64,000 nt of DNA from an uncultured Planctomycetaceae bacterium. GTDB lineage: Bacteria; Planctomycetota; Planctomycetia; Planctomycetales; Planctomycetaceae. Shown here piece by piece: positions 28,968 to 39,107 of this stretch. Location of the stretch: the NCBI GenBank assembly GCA_943787265.1, contig CALSLT010000030.1, positions 182,258-246,257 on the forward strand, written 5' to 3'. The position numbers were made by a program, and so were the translations under genes. The notes beneath the pieces were generated by a model. The model saw nothing but the letters and a program-made list of their open reading frames with translations. It made no database searches and was not told the DNA's origin. Each line of letters starts with the position of its first letter. Position 1 is the first letter of the stretch.

Positions 28968-30421
28968 GCGGATGCCTCCGCGACTTCACGGCCGACCTCT
29001 TCGTCGACCGTTGGCAATCCTGCACGAACAGCGCAAGTCCGGTTCAGGATTTCAGCCAGTTGCCCCGTCAGCATTCGGCGTTCAAACCGGCAAGGCGATG
29101 CACCTTCAGTTTTCTCACTATCAGCCGATGAATCGGCGAGACGCTCACTGAAATAGTTGGCGATATCGTCTGTATCAGCCGGCAAATATGAATCAGCCTG
29201 AGGAAAGTCAGAAAGAATCTCGCTGACTTCACCCGAGGGCCCAACGTAAAGAATTCGCCCACCGAGCCCGAGATACTCAAACGTCTTTGCCGGAACGACT
29301 CGGCCAGCTTCAGGCACATCAGACAGCAAGAGACATTGCACATCCGCCTGCCGCATGATCTCGATGGCCTTCCGATGATCGACATAGCCCTCTCGAACCA
29401 ACCGGCACGGCAGTCCGTTTAAACGATCAAGAATTTCGTCCTGAGCCGCAGTGCTTCGCCCGGCGACAACAAGATCGATACGAGCAGCCTTTTCCGGTTC
29501 TTCGACGGCAATTTTCTCGATCGCCACTACGATTGGTTCAATCGATGTCAGATTCCAAAGAGTGCCGACATAAGCAATTCGAAGGCGTCGCTCGGTCGCG
29601 ACTGGAGAACCTTCCGACACCTCAACGTCCGGCTCGGAGCACACATCACCGGAGCGTCCTGTCGAAGTTGAGAAGTCTGCTGAATCGTACCCGTTGTAGA
29701 TACATGAGACCGTTGCAGTTCCGTTTGCACGCTTCACGGAGTCAGCCACAGACTCGGCGCTTCGACCAGTCGTTGCGACGACAGCCGACGCCTGTCGCAA
29801 GACCTTCCGCTGCATACGATTCTGCAGGCTATGGGACAGGCTCGATTTCTGCCGATTCTCTTGAAACTGATTGCTGATGCCCCACTCGTCACGATAGTCG
29901 ACGATCAGCGGGAGCCCGGTTCGACGGCTCAGCGCAGCCCCAGTCACGAATGATGAAAATGGAGGCGCGGTGACGAAGATGGCGTCGTGCTTCAACTCGC
30001 TTAGAAGCTGTAGACCTTCTCTGACGGCTCCAGGGTACCACAGAATCTGAGCGTCGGGCTGCAAAACGGCGTTGCCGACCGCACGCACTGCAGACTTGAT
30101 CAACTTCTTTAGTCCGCCACTCTGCTTTGCAGAACCTGTCGTGTCGCTGCCTGCTGACACTGCGTTTTTCAACGCGTAACCTGGTTCCAATGTTCTGGCC
30201 TGACGAACGACTGTTGATTCCGGAACTTCTTTTGCCAGCGTCTCATCAAACACCGGCACCGAAGGGTTCGCTACTGTTAGGACCGAGCAATCCCACCCGA
30301 ACTCGGGCAGGTATTTCACGAACTTCGTCACGCGTTGCACACCCGCGCCGCCAGCAGGCGGGAAGACGTACGCAACAACAAGGACGCGTCGAATCGGCGT
30401 TCCATCGGGCATGACGTTCAT
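28964..30421 (-). CDS. GT4-type glycosyltransferase
   Basis: The 485-aa GT-B protein begins RRVLVVAYVFPPAGGAGVQR, the GT4 N-terminal motif (beta strand plus Gly-rich acceptor loop). FVTAPPFSSFVTGAALSRR and PLIVDYRDEWG (the DxRDxW sugar-binding region) follow. The C-terminal nucleotide-sugar domain has RLRIAYVGTLWN, LVVAGRSTAAQDE and FEYLGLGGRILYVGPSGEV. The insertion around residues 255-270 is Glu/Ser-rich. It overlaps both the preceding GT4 (4 bases) and the following GT2, an operon typical of surface polysaccharide synthesis. Confidence 0.88.
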   Translation of the reverse strand: MNVMPDGTPIRRVLVVAYVFPPAGGAGVQRVTKFVKYLPEFGWDCSVLTVANPSVPVFDETLAKEVPESTVVRQARTLEPGYALKNAVSAGSDTTGSAKQSGGLKKLIKSAVRAVGNAVLQPDAQILWYPGAVREGLQLLSELKHDAIFVTAPPFSSFVTGAALSRRTGLPLIVDYRDEWGISNQFQENRQKSSLSHSLQNRMQRKVLRQASAVVATTGRSAESVADSVKRANGTATVSCIYNGYDSADFSTSTGRSGDVCSEPDVEVSEGSPVATERRLRIAYVGTLWNLTSIEPIVVAIEKIAVEEPEKAARIDLVVAGRSTAAQDEILDRLNGLPCRLVREGYVDHRKAIEIMRQADVQCLLLSDVPEAGRVVPAKTFEYLGLGGRILYVGPSGEVSEILSDFPQADSYLPADTDDIANYFSERLADSSADSEKTEGASPCRFERRMLTGQLAEILNRTCAVRAGLPTVDEEVGREVAEASA

Positions 30422-31671
30422 GGCAACACCTCCTGCGACGAAGCCGTTGAAGACTGCTCAACGGCGAACGGAGCAGGACTCGCGCTGCCAGTATCTGAAA
30501 GGAGCCTCTGAAGCTTGGCTGCCGTGTCTCGCCACGTTTTCGCCTGATAAGCTGCGGCTCCGTTCCTGTAGATCGGCTCAAGAATCTGAAGCACTCCGTC
30601 GGCGAGAGCAGCCGCATCTCCGATGGGGACAATGATCGAGTGATCCGCTGCAGCAATCTCTTCGACGCTGCCGACGTTGGTCGAGACCCAGGGCGTACCG
30701 CAAGCGAGCGATTCTCTCAGGACATTCGGCAGCCCTTCCGACTCACTGGAGAGTAGCGTTGCATCCGCAGCACGATACCAGTCAGGCAACTCGCTTTGCT
30801 GAACAGCTCCGACAAAAATTATTGACTCAGACAATCCTTGATTCTCAACAAGTTGGCGCATCGGCTGTTCGGCGGCGCCTTCTCCCAGAAGGTACAGCTT
30901 TGCTTCCGGGCGCTGCTTGACCACGCTGCCAAACGCTTCAACCAGAATATCCAACCGCTTGACGCCGACCATTCGACCAACCCAAACAAAAGTCGGATCG
31001 CTTACTGAAAGGTTCAATCGCTCGCGAGCCGCTGCTCGATCGTCCTGGCAGAAAACTTCCGGATCGATCCCTTGATACAACCGATGGACACGTTCCGGTG
31101 CCGCGCCAAGTTCGACCGCTCGGTCCTTCAGGCCTTCACAAACCGCCAGAACGGCATCGCTTTCGCGCAGGACTCGCTTTATTTTTTCGCAACGTTTTGG
31201 ATTATCTGTCAGCAACAAGACGTCTGATCCGCCAATGATCACTGCCGACTTAGCTCCCAGCATTCGAGCAGCTCGCACCCCCGCATCACCATCAGGATGC
31301 GCCCAATAGCTGATGACCCAATCCGGTCGAAAATCAGCCGTAACCCGCTCGACAGTCTTTTGGACAGACGACCACATGAATCGGCCGTAGTGATGCCGCA
31401 GCACTTTTGGTGGATAGAAAAATACGGGCCGTTCAACTGGGACCAGGTCGCCATCAACTGACGACTCCGGGCATTCTGCATGAGCGAGGCTCTGTGATTT
31501 ATGCACCGACTGTCGCGTGACAATTCCTTTGACGACCTCGGGCCACGGCAACGGAGCGACAACACGCACCTCGCCCATTTCGTCCAGCGCGTGGCAAAGC
31601 ATTCGATTGAATGTCCCACGCACCGACGACGCTGGATTCGGGTAGACCGAACTAAGAAATAGTGTCTTCAT
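30418..31671 (-). CDS. GT4-type glycosyltransferase
   Basis: A 417-aa GT-B enzyme with an N-terminal FLSSVYPNPASSVRGTFNR and HPDGDAGVRAARML. The C-terminal Rossmann domain contains FVWVGRMVGVKRLDILVEAF, LYLLGEGAAEQPMRQL and the E-x7-E motif SESEGLPNVLRESLACGTPW. The acceptor is unknown. It sits in the glycan operon, 11 bases after the SDR gene and overlapping the next GT4 by four bases. Confidence 0.9.
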   Translation of the reverse strand: MKTLFLSSVYPNPASSVRGTFNRMLCHALDEMGEVRVVAPLPWPEVVKGIVTRQSVHKSQSLAHAECPESSVDGDLVPVERPVFFYPPKVLRHHYGRFMWSSVQKTVERVTADFRPDWVISYWAHPDGDAGVRAARMLGAKSAVIIGGSDVLLLTDNPKRCEKIKRVLRESDAVLAVCEGLKDRAVELGAAPERVHRLYQGIDPEVFCQDDRAAARERLNLSVSDPTFVWVGRMVGVKRLDILVEAFGSVVKQRPEAKLYLLGEGAAEQPMRQLVENQGLSESIIFVGAVQQSELPDWYRAADATLLSSESEGLPNVLRESLACGTPWVSTNVGSVEEIAAADHSIIVPIGDAAALADGVLQILEPIYRNGAAAYQAKTWRDTAAKLQRLLSDTGSASPAPFAVEQSSTASSQEVLP

Positions 31672-31682
31672 AGGAATTATCC

Positions 31683-32681
31683 TCAGGCACCGGAAGCCAT
31701 AGTCTTCTCAAAGGCTTCGTCGAACGACGTCGACGGGTGCCAGCCAAGCATTTCCTTCGCTCGGCTGTTTGAATACTGCAGCGGCTTCCACATTGCCTGG
31801 ACGCGGTATCGAGTCAGCACAGCCGGAATCTGTTGTTCTGTCCGTTCGCTGTACCATTCGTTAAATCGGGCCAGCCAGTTCGTTGCAACCTGAGGGATGC
31901 CGATCACTCTGAACTTCCGTCCTGCTTTTCGGTACTTTCGAAGAACCTGTCGCCCGGTGGGAAGATCATCATCGACGACATTAAAAACCTGTCCGTCAAT
32001 TCCTTCTTTAAACCCGGCGAGCTTCACAGCTTCCGCGCAGTTTTCTACGTAAGTAAACGGCACGCGCTGACCACCGCCCATGCGAAGCAGCAGGCCGCCA
32101 AGTTGCAGACCGACACGATGGCTCATCGCGCCACGTTCGTCCCCGAAGATCACTCCAGGACGGACCACGACCATTGGAAGTCCACTTTCCTGAGAGATTT
32201 CCCGGGCAACTTCCTCCTGCAGAATTTTACTGTATGTGTAGGGATCTCGAAGATGGCCTGCTGGATCGATTGGGCATTTTTCATCGAGAAGCGAGTTTCG
32301 TCGAAGCTCCTGTGAGCCATAAATGCCCAGCGAGCTGACCAGTACGAATCGTCCAACGCCTTGCTCAGAGGCCGCATTCATTAAGTTACGAGTCGGCACC
32401 ACGGAGTTCATCACCAGATTACTGGCCGAGCCACTCAACGCAGCAGCGGCGTGATAAACAACATCGCAATCCTGAACCAAACCTTCGCATTGCTCCGGAT
32501 TTGCAAGCTGGACATTCACAGTTTCCGCACGACTCCAGCGACGCAAACCGACGAAATCCCGAAGTGACTGCACATCACTGCCTGGCCTTACCGCGCAACG
32601 AACCGCGCAACCTTCGTCGAGAAGTTGCCGCAGGACACGTCGTCCCAGGAAACCAGTCGCTCCGGTAAGTAAGACCTGCAT
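31683..32681 (-). CDS. NAD-dependent sugar epimerase/dehydratase (extended SDR)
   Basis: The 332-aa protein starts with the NAD-binding motif LLTGATGFLG (4-13). It has HAAA (77-80), catalytic VSSLGIYGS (S116/S117) and the YxxxK pair Y148/K152 in YTYSK, then VVRPGVIFGD. A C-terminal substrate region contains FTYVENCAEAVKLA and RAKEMLGWHPSTSF. Likely a nucleotide-sugar 4-epimerase, dehydratase or reductase supplying the neighbouring glycosyltransferases; the exact reaction is not clear. The ATG at 32681 is preferred to 32708 because the Rossmann fold begins at once. Confidence 0.87.
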   Translation of the reverse strand: MQVLLTGATGFLGRRVLRQLLDEGCAVRCAVRPGSDVQSLRDFVGLRRWSRAETVNVQLANPEQCEGLVQDCDVVYHAAAALSGSASNLVMNSVVPTRNLMNAASEQGVGRFVLVSSLGIYGSQELRRNSLLDEKCPIDPAGHLRDPYTYSKILQEEVAREISQESGLPMVVVRPGVIFGDERGAMSHRVGLQLGGLLLRMGGGQRVPFTYVENCAEAVKLAGFKEGIDGQVFNVVDDDLPTGRQVLRKYRKAGRKFRVIGIPQVATNWLARFNEWYSERTEQQIPAVLTRYRVQAMWKPLQYSNSRAKEMLGWHPSTSFDEAFEKTMASGA

Positions 32682-32758
32682 AGCTCTGTTACCCGTCCTC
32701 GTGCCCATTTCGCATCATCAATTTATGTTGGTTCGAAATCGAAAAGTTCGCTCACGAG

Positions 32759-33955
32759 TTAAACTGTTTGCGAGCCGTTCCCTGCTGAAAGCTCAGCCAC
32801 CAACCCCTCTGGGTTGTCAGCCGAGTGCTTCTTCGTTTGAGTCCCAGACATTGTCTGTCTAGTTCGCCGTTTAATCTCAGATCGTTCCGAGTCGCCTTTT
32901 CGACACTCCGCGAAAATACGATCCATGATCTCCGTCACTCGAAGTATCTCGTCATAGGAAACGGGGCCTTCGTCGCCTTCGAGAATTGCCTCGTAGAATC
33001 GGAGAAACGTTTGCTTCATCCCTTCAAAGTAGTGCAGTTCACCTTTGCAAAACCGGCGAACATTCTGAGCGAGGTTTGCCGACGATTCACAGACTCGTCG
33101 CCACGGCGCTTCGATCTTTGCGAACGCACCCGGATATCGATCGACTCGATCTGCGCGAATCAGTTGTGAATTCAAATCGACTTCCAAGGCGCCGTTCGTT
33201 CCGTAAATCCGAGTCATGCGGTGACACGGTTTCGTCGAACTCGTGAAGAGCAAACTGCCCGTTACATCCTCGCCTCGAAGATGTGCCCTTAGTTCTGTGG
33301 GAAACGAAATCTGCTTGAACCGACTGAACCACGTCGCCTGCAATTCAGGCTGGTCGTCGGAAAGGAATTCGGTGACTCGATAGAGCGGGTGTGAAATCGT
33401 GTTCTGAAACAGACCGCCAGGCAGACGCCGCACCCAATGATCCGGGTTCGCGATTACCTGAGTACCAAACGGGCCGTGCAGAGGATAACCAAGCACAGAT
33501 TCGACGTGCTGCACATCGCCGATCTCACCGGCTTCGATTCGTTCCCTGCATTCCAACCAAGTCGGGTCAAACAGTTGATCGTGCCCCAGGCAAAGAAGTC
33601 GGTCATTCCGACGCGCACAGTCAAGAACGTCCCGTGCCTCGTCCGCATCGACCGTGAACGGTTTTTCGACATAAACATGCACGCCAGCATCCAGAAGCAG
33701 TTTGGCCAATGGACGATGCGATTCAACCGGCGTTGTGATATGCACAACATCCGGCCGAGACACTTCAAGCATCTCTTCGATACTGGCAAACTGACCGGGT
33801 ACATCAAACCGTTCGGCCGCCTGTCGCGCCAGCAGCGGTTCCAAATCACAAACAGCTACAGGCTCTGCCCAGGGGATGCGACGAATCTGTTGCAGATGCG
33901 CATCTGCGATCTGTCCGCAACCAACAAGTCCGATTTTTATCCGTTTTTCAGTCAT
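32759..33955 (-). CDS. Gfo/Idh/MocA family oxidoreductase
   Basis: The 398-aa protein has an N-terminal NAD(P)-binding fold (IGLVGCGQIADAH, 8-20), the VEKPF motif (96-100, catalytic lysine of the family) and a C-terminal alpha-beta dimerisation domain that includes NDRLLCLGHDQLFDPTW and HWVRRLPGGLFQNTISHPL. Such enzymes oxidise or reduce sugars or nucleotide sugars. The final 50 residues (from about 345) are low-complexity and polar, longer than usual. It lies inside the glycan cluster and probably modifies a nucleotide sugar. Confidence 0.88.
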   Translation of the reverse strand: MTEKRIKIGLVGCGQIADAHLQQIRRIPWAEPVAVCDLEPLLARQAAERFDVPGQFASIEEMLEVSRPDVVHITTPVESHRPLAKLLLDAGVHVYVEKPFTVDADEARDVLDCARRNDRLLCLGHDQLFDPTWLECRERIEAGEIGDVQHVESVLGYPLHGPFGTQVIANPDHWVRRLPGGLFQNTISHPLYRVTEFLSDDQPELQATWFSRFKQISFPTELRAHLRGEDVTGSLLFTSSTKPCHRMTRIYGTNGALEVDLNSQLIRADRVDRYPGAFAKIEAPWRRVCESSANLAQNVRRFCKGELHYFEGMKQTFLRFYEAILEGDEGPVSYDEILRVTEIMDRIFAECRKGDSERSEIKRRTRQTMSGTQTKKHSADNPEGLVAELSAGNGSQTV

Positions 33956-34009
33956 GGCACCGAGCGATTAGATGTCGTTTGTTCGTGAATCGAGCAGACG
34001 TCTTCAGGA

Positions 34010-35185
34010 CTAAACCGACTTCCCATCAAGCGATTCGCGATACAGGTCTTCGTACTGTCTGACCATGTTTCGTACGTTGAAGTGCTGTTCAACGCGTTGA
34101 CGAGCAAGCTCGCCATAAACCGGCCATCCTTCCTGGTCTTTCAACAGGTCACGCATGGCCAAAGCAAGCCCTTCGGGACTGTTCGCTGCGACCAAACGTC
34201 CGGTCTTTCCCTCGACGACGATTTCAGGGTTGCCACCAACTCGTGTCGTCACGACCGGTAATCCAACAGCCATCGCTTCCAAAAGCGTCAAAGAGATCCC
34301 TTCAGTCCGTGACGACGAAACGAAGAATCCAGCCTGCGGAAGAAGTTGTGAAACGTCGCTGCGTTCACCCAGAAACTCGACGTGCTCCGTCAGATTCAAT
34401 TCACGCAGAACCCACAACACTGCTCAAGTTTCTGACGCTCTCCTCCATCGCCGACGATCTTGAGTCGGAAATCAGGACAATCCTTGATCAGGATCCATGT
34501 AGCTCGCAGAAGCGTCGCGAAGTCTTTTTCAGGCGACAGTCGTGCCACGCTGATCGCTGTCGGTTGATTTGCCGGTCCTCGGTATTCAAATCGTTCGAGA
34601 TCAACGCCGTTCCAGAGAGCGATCGTTCGCCTCAGCGGATCGAGCATCATCCTGTCGACAGAGTTCGGCAGCGTCTTCAGAAACTCCGACAACTCGATCC
34701 GTAAACTGATTTGCCATCCGAAACTGCAGTCTGGCCTTCCAACTCTTGCCACAACCACGGCCGTGTTGCGTATTCACGACAACCGGCACACCCGCAAGTC
34801 TGGCAGCAAACGCCCCGTAGAAATGAGCAAGCGTGTTGTGGGTATGCACGACGTCGAATTGGCCATCACGGAAAATATGAGCAAGCCGTCGAAGCCGAGC
34901 CAGTTTGCCGGCAACGACATCCGAGACACATTCGACATGGTGCCCCTGAGCCTTGAGTTCTTCGGCCGGAACGCCCATTCCATCCAGCGCGACGAAGCTC
35001 GTGTCAAATTTTTCGCCGTCGCGGTTCTTTCCAAACTCGACCAGCAGTCGCTCCAGCCCGCCAGTCAGCAAACACATGCTGACATGACACACTCGAAGCT
35101 TCTTCGCTGTTTTTGGAGCCGCTGCGACTGCGGGAGCCACAGGTGCGTCTGTCCGATTCGATTCGAATGTTCCGGCAGGAGACAT
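34010..35185 (-). pseudogene. GT4 glycosyltransferase gene with two compensating frameshifts
   Basis: Three frames together encode one GT4 protein of about 390 aa. The N-part (35185 down to about 34650) carries KLRVCHVSMCLLTGGLERLL and DVVHTHNTLAHFYGAFAARL. The middle (to about 34410) carries ALWNGVDLERF, AISVARLSPEKDFATLL and KIVGDGGERQKLEQ. The C-part carries VEFLGERSDV and the E-x7-E region SSSRTEGISLTLLEAMAVG. The first shift (34617-34670) acts as +1, the second (34394-34430) as -1 or +2, and the N- and C-parts share a frame. Residue conservation is high in all three parts, so this is either a fresh lesion or two base-call errors. It would otherwise be the first gene of the glycan operon. 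Confidence 0.8.
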
Positions 35186-35555
35186 GGCACAATGTTTCGT
35201 TCGAGGCGATTAGTCACTTCAGATTCGTTTTCTAAGTGACCGCACAATTGCTTGAAGGCAGGCGCATGGCCTCCTTCCCAGCAACCTAGGTCGCAATCGA
35301 ACCGAAGGAGCGGCTTCACCCGACATTTCGAGGGAATCACGAAGTACGACCGTTGCGGCAATCGCGTTCCCAGACGTTGCGCGGCTCGTAACGGATAAAC
35401 CGATGAATCACTTCGAGCCGAATCAAACGGCTATCGCGACGCAAGCTGTCCATCGATGTCGCGTCAGGCCAGCACGAGACGAATCAGAGTGAGCAGTCGC
35501 TTTGCAACACGACAAACGAAAGATGCCCCGAACGCGACCGATCACAAACAGTCGG
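35186..35555. other. Non-coding region upstream of the glycan operon
   Basis: These 370 bases lie between the glycan cluster start (minus) and the end of a response regulator gene (minus). I see no credible ORF, RNA or repeat. Promoter elements for the cluster are expected near 35200-35400 but none stands out. Confidence 0.4.
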
Positions 35556-36293
35556 CTACCGAGTTGGCGGCGGCCCGTCACCATCGGAGAGAAATCCGGC
35601 AAGGAGCTCGGCAGGCACCGGCCAACGCGGTCTTAAGACACCCTCTTCCCTCTGGTAGCGCCCGACCATGTGTGCCGCTTCGGCAGCTGACCCTGCGTTA
35701 AGTTTGACAAGCAGAGCCGCACGACGGCGTTCCAGCGTTCGCTCACTGACTCCAAGTGCGCTGGCGATGGCGCGATTCGGCTTCCCTTGGATCAGATAGT
35801 CGAGCACAACTTGCTCGGAATCGGAAAGCTGCTCCAACCCAGCCTTAAACGGGCGCTGCTGCTCGACAAGACTTGCGGCTTCATTCGCCAACTGCAGACA
35901 CGTCGCAATTGCTCGTTCGAGTTCTCGCTCTTCGCAGTCCTTGCCCAGGAAAACAACCGCTCCTTCCTGAATAGCCCGCAACCCATGCCTGGCATCCAGA
36001 CTCCCGCTAATCGCGATCGCGGGAACCAGATACTTTGGGTCCGCGTATTCGCGAAGCAGACTGAAGCCGTTTCGCCCTTTCAAAAACAGATCAACAACCA
36101 GGCAGCCTGGTCCGTCTGGACGAAACTTTTCAGTGAACTCTTCCGCGGACTGATAAACGATGCATGGCAGTTTCAAAGCTGAGACGAGCAATTGCATCGA
36201 CTCTCGGACAAAAGCTTCGTCGTCGACCACATGAACGCACCCCGAAACGCGAGCAAGCGAATTGGCAGGCGGTGTTTGATTCAGAGACTCCAC
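35556..36293 (-). CDS. FixJ-type response regulator (REC plus LuxR HTH)
   Basis: The 245-aa protein has a receiver domain (about 18-135) with HVVDDE (acidic pocket), phosphoacceptor D68 in CLVVDLFLKG and conserved K118 in FLGKDC. A LuxR/FixJ helix-turn-helix follows (about 155-215: LSDSEQVVLDYLIQGKPNRAIASALGVSERTLERRRAALL). The GTG start at 36293 has only a weak ribosome site. It is a second regulator of the same type as 36661-37329 and 367 bases downstream of it on the same strand, with no kinase of its own nearby, so it may be driven by the same kinase. Confidence 0.85.
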   Translation of the reverse strand: MESLNQTPPANSLARVSGCVHVVDDEAFVRESMQLLVSALKLPCIVYQSAEEFTEKFRPDGPGCLVVDLFLKGRNGFSLLREYADPKYLVPAIAISGSLDARHGLRAIQEGAVVFLGKDCEERELERAIATCLQLANEAASLVEQQRPFKAGLEQLSDSEQVVLDYLIQGKPNRAIASALGVSERTLERRRAALLVKLNAGSAAEAAHMVGRYQREEGVLRPRWPVPAELLAGFLSDGDGPPPTR

Positions 36294-36660
36294 AGCATTC
36301 TCTCAGTCAGGATTCAGTCGTCAGGAAACAGGCATTGTACGACCGGCGCATATTTGGTCGATCGCTTCAGAGAACAGCTGCGGCGGGCGGTGCCCGACCG
36401 ACCAATCTAGACAACGAATTCCAAATGCCCAACGGCAGCTCAACATCGGAATCCCGCTACCCTACCACCGACACTCAAATCCTGGCGAAATCGTGCCATC
36501 ATGACACGGTACACCACCGTCGGATTCCCGAACCCTGATTGCGGACTTCCACATCACAATTAACGTCCGGTGCAAAGACTCATAAGAAACGACGGTTGTG
36601 GCGCTGCCGAATGAACCGTCGAAGCCTGCATCTTGAGATCTCGACCGAAATTGCGTCGGA
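36294..36660. other. Non-coding gap between two response regulator genes
   Basis: A 367-base stretch with no credible gene. It presumably carries the promoter of the downstream regulator (35556-36293) and the terminator of the upstream operon. I could not assign a specific element. Confidence 0.4.
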
Positions 36661-37329
36661 TCAGTCGGCTCCAGGTGCTCCATCGCCAACCTGTTCCGAC
36701 TCGCAAGCTTCTCCCGCGTCGTCCCAACCAGCTTCTATGGCGAGACGCACAAGCTCGGCGACAGACTTCGTTTCAGACTTACGAAAAATCTCACGACGAC
36801 GATTCTCGACTGTTCTTTCGCTGACCTTCAATTCGGCAGCCATCAATTTGTTGGGCCGTCCTTTAAGAATCAGGTCGAGGACGCTCACTTCCTTAGCAGT
36901 GAGTCGATCCAATCTTTCGCGAATCTCCCGCATCCTTACGCTTCTCTGCCGAGACGTCGCATCCCGAGTCAACGCGTTTCGCACAGCATCCCACAGATCG
37001 TTGTCCTGGTAAGGCTTATCGAGCAACGTCACAGCGCCGTTCTTCATCGCACGCACCGTCAGAGCAGTCGACGCATAGCCCGTCAAAACGATCACAGGAA
37101 TTCCGATGGACTTATTGCGCAACTCTTCCTGAAGCTGCACGCCGCTAAGGCCCGGCATCCGGACGTCTGTAATCACGCAGCCTGGACAGTCAGCATCAAA
37201 GCCCTGCAAAAACTGCTCAGCCGATTCGAACGCCGATGCGCGAATCCCCATCGACCGAACCAGGAGACAAACTGAGTCTCTTGCCGGTCCGTCGTCGTCA
37301 ATTACAAATACAGTCGGCTGCTCAGACAT
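36661..37329 (-). CDS. FixJ-type response regulator
   Basis: The 222-aa protein has a receiver with VFVIDDDGPAR, phosphoacceptor D55 in CVITDVRMPGLSG and K105 in LLDKPY. A LuxR/FixJ-type HTH follows (about 140-200: LTAKEVSVLDLILKGRPNKLMAAELKVSERTVENRRREIF). It is the obvious partner of the histidine kinase immediately upstream. ATG 37329 starts two bases after the kinase stop and has AGGAAG seven bases before it; a TTG at 37335 would overlap the kinase end. The kinase signal is unknown, but PAS domains suggest redox, oxygen or small-molecule sensing. Confidence 0.9.
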   Translation of the reverse strand: MSEQPTVFVIDDDGPARDSVCLLVRSMGIRASAFESAEQFLQGFDADCPGCVITDVRMPGLSGVQLQEELRNKSIGIPVIVLTGYASTALTVRAMKNGAVTLLDKPYQDNDLWDAVRNALTRDATSRQRSVRMREIRERLDRLTAKEVSVLDLILKGRPNKLMAAELKVSERTVENRRREIFRKSETKSVAELVRLAIEAGWDDAGEACESEQVGDGAPGAD

Positions 37330-37331
37330 TT

Positions 37332-39107
37332 TCAAGCTTCCTGTACAACGACATGATCATCCTCAGCGGGGGCATTTTCCGAGTTGGGTATGTCAGCAAC
37401 TTCATCTGCGTGATGCGTTGGATCATGCAGCGGCAACTCCACATCAAACACGGCACCTTCCGTCGTTCCTTGTTGCAGACAGATCCGGCCATCATGGCCT
37501 TCCATAATTGTGCGGCTGATCGCCAGCCCCATTCCCATTCCCTCTTTTCGAGTCGTCACAAACGCGTCAAAAATCGTCGGCTGAGACTCTTCGGGAATAC
37601 CGCCCCCCGTGTCAGCGATCGAAATTCGCCCCGCCGCTCCAGCAACGCTGCACGTTGCCATGACCTCACGCTTATCACAATCAGCAGACGCCATCGACTC
37701 AAAAGCGTTCTTAAGCAGGTTCACAAGAACCTGTTGAATCTGCACACGATCGACGCTGACCAGAACCGGGTCATCCGACGTGGAGATGACGACCGATGCG
37801 TCGTGACGGCGGCCTTCGAAGTCGACGAGCCGCACAGCTTCTTCCATCAGCACATTCAAATCGCAAACCTCACGCTCGGTTTCTCCGTACCGAACGAAAT
37901 TTCTCATGCGCCGAATCATTTCTCCTGCCCGAGACGAAGCATCACTGATCTGATCGGCACACTGAACCATCAAATCACGATTAGCCTGGTAGTCATCCGC
38001 GAGAACATTCTGCAATGCCTGAGCACAATTCTTGATTGAATACAGAGGCTGGTTCACTTCATGAGCGATTCCCGCAACGAGTTCGCCCATCGTCGAGAGC
38101 CTCGATACGTGAGCGAGTAAACTCTGCTGCTCCCTGAACTGCTCTTCGGCCTGACGTTCTGCAGTGATGTCCCTTCCAACGCTCTGAATTTCAATCAGCT
38201 TCCCGAAGTCGTCGAAGATGCCATGCTCCGTCCACAACTGAACGTACGGGCGACCATCTGCCATGACGAATCGTGACTCACCAGAAACAACCGGCTGGTC
38301 AACGGTCACAGCGGCCGCCCAATTTCGGAGGTCTTCACGACGCCGGTCAGGAACCATCGATAGAAAATCGATTCCAATCGCCTCGTCCAATGAGCACCTT
38401 TGGAAAGCACACCATGCTTCATTAGCAAAAAGCAGTGTGCCGTCAGTCTGCCAGCGAACAATCAGGTCCGATTGCTCATTGACAATCGCCCGGTAACGAG
38501 ACTCGCTCGCCTGCTGAGCATCGGCGGCCTCGCGTTGAGACGTCACGTCAAGCAACGTACCAACATAGGCGATCAGTTTTTCATCCGAATTCCTGACCGG
38601 AACAGCAACACCTTCGGCCCACCGTTCAGAACCATCGGAATGGATATACCGATTACAGTCTCCATACGGCTCTTCCTTCGCCACCGCCTCAGCGACTCGT
38701 TTGACGACCCGATCACGATCATCCGGATGTATGGAACGGTGCCAGCCATCGCCCTGCCCTTCCGCCAGAGACAACCCCGTGATCTCTCCGCACTTCGAGT
38801 TGTGATAAATCCCGTTGCCATCGCCATCGTCGACAAAAATTCCGACAGGCGCATGGTCGCAGAGTGTGCGAAAGCGTTCTTCGCTCTCCGCGAGAGCCTT
38901 TACCGCCTTTTCTCGCTCACGCAGCGCGCGTTCCAGATCCTCAACATGCCGTCGTCCGGCAGAAATCTTCGACGCATACAACACTGAAAACACAATCAGC
39001 CCGACAACCGCTGCCATCAGACTGGGAAGCAAAGCGTCAGTCCATGCCGCGAACAAACCAGACGTCGCAAGCGAACAAGTCAGCAACTCGACCGGCTGAA
39101 TCATCAA
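37332..39107 (-). CDS. PAS-domain sensor histidine kinase (FixL-like)
   Basis: The 591-aa kinase has an N-terminal transmembrane segment (about 27-45), two PAS domains (about 75-192 and 202-318), a dimerisation helix with H-box GIAHEVNQPLYSIKN (H349, a FixL-type AHEVNQPL motif), an N-box NLLKNAFESM (N467), and G-boxes (ISIADTGGGIP and GMGMGLAIS). The acidic tail (about 565-591) is extra. It would autophosphorylate and pass phosphate to the downstream FixJ-like regulator. Its 5' end overlaps the DUF1501 gene by four bases, so the exported protein and the sensor are translationally coupled. Confidence 0.92.
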   Translation of the reverse strand: MMIQPVELLTCSLATSGLFAAWTDALLPSLMAAVVGLIVFSVLYASKISAGRRHVEDLERALREREKAVKALAESEERFRTLCDHAPVGIFVDDGDGNGIYHNSKCGEITGLSLAEGQGDGWHRSIHPDDRDRVVKRVAEAVAKEEPYGDCNRYIHSDGSERWAEGVAVPVRNSDEKLIAYVGTLLDVTSQREAADAQQASESRYRAIVNEQSDLIVRWQTDGTLLFANEAWCAFQRCSLDEAIGIDFLSMVPDRRREDLRNWAAAVTVDQPVVSGESRFVMADGRPYVQLWTEHGIFDDFGKLIEIQSVGRDITAERQAEEQFREQQSLLAHVSRLSTMGELVAGIAHEVNQPLYSIKNCAQALQNVLADDYQANRDLMVQCADQISDASSRAGEMIRRMRNFVRYGETEREVCDLNVLMEEAVRLVDFEGRRHDASVVISTSDDPVLVSVDRVQIQQVLVNLLKNAFESMASADCDKREVMATCSVAGAAGRISIADTGGGIPEESQPTIFDAFVTTRKEGMGMGLAISRTIMEGHDGRICLQQGTTEGAVFDVELPLHDPTHHADEVADIPNSENAPAEDDHVVVQEA

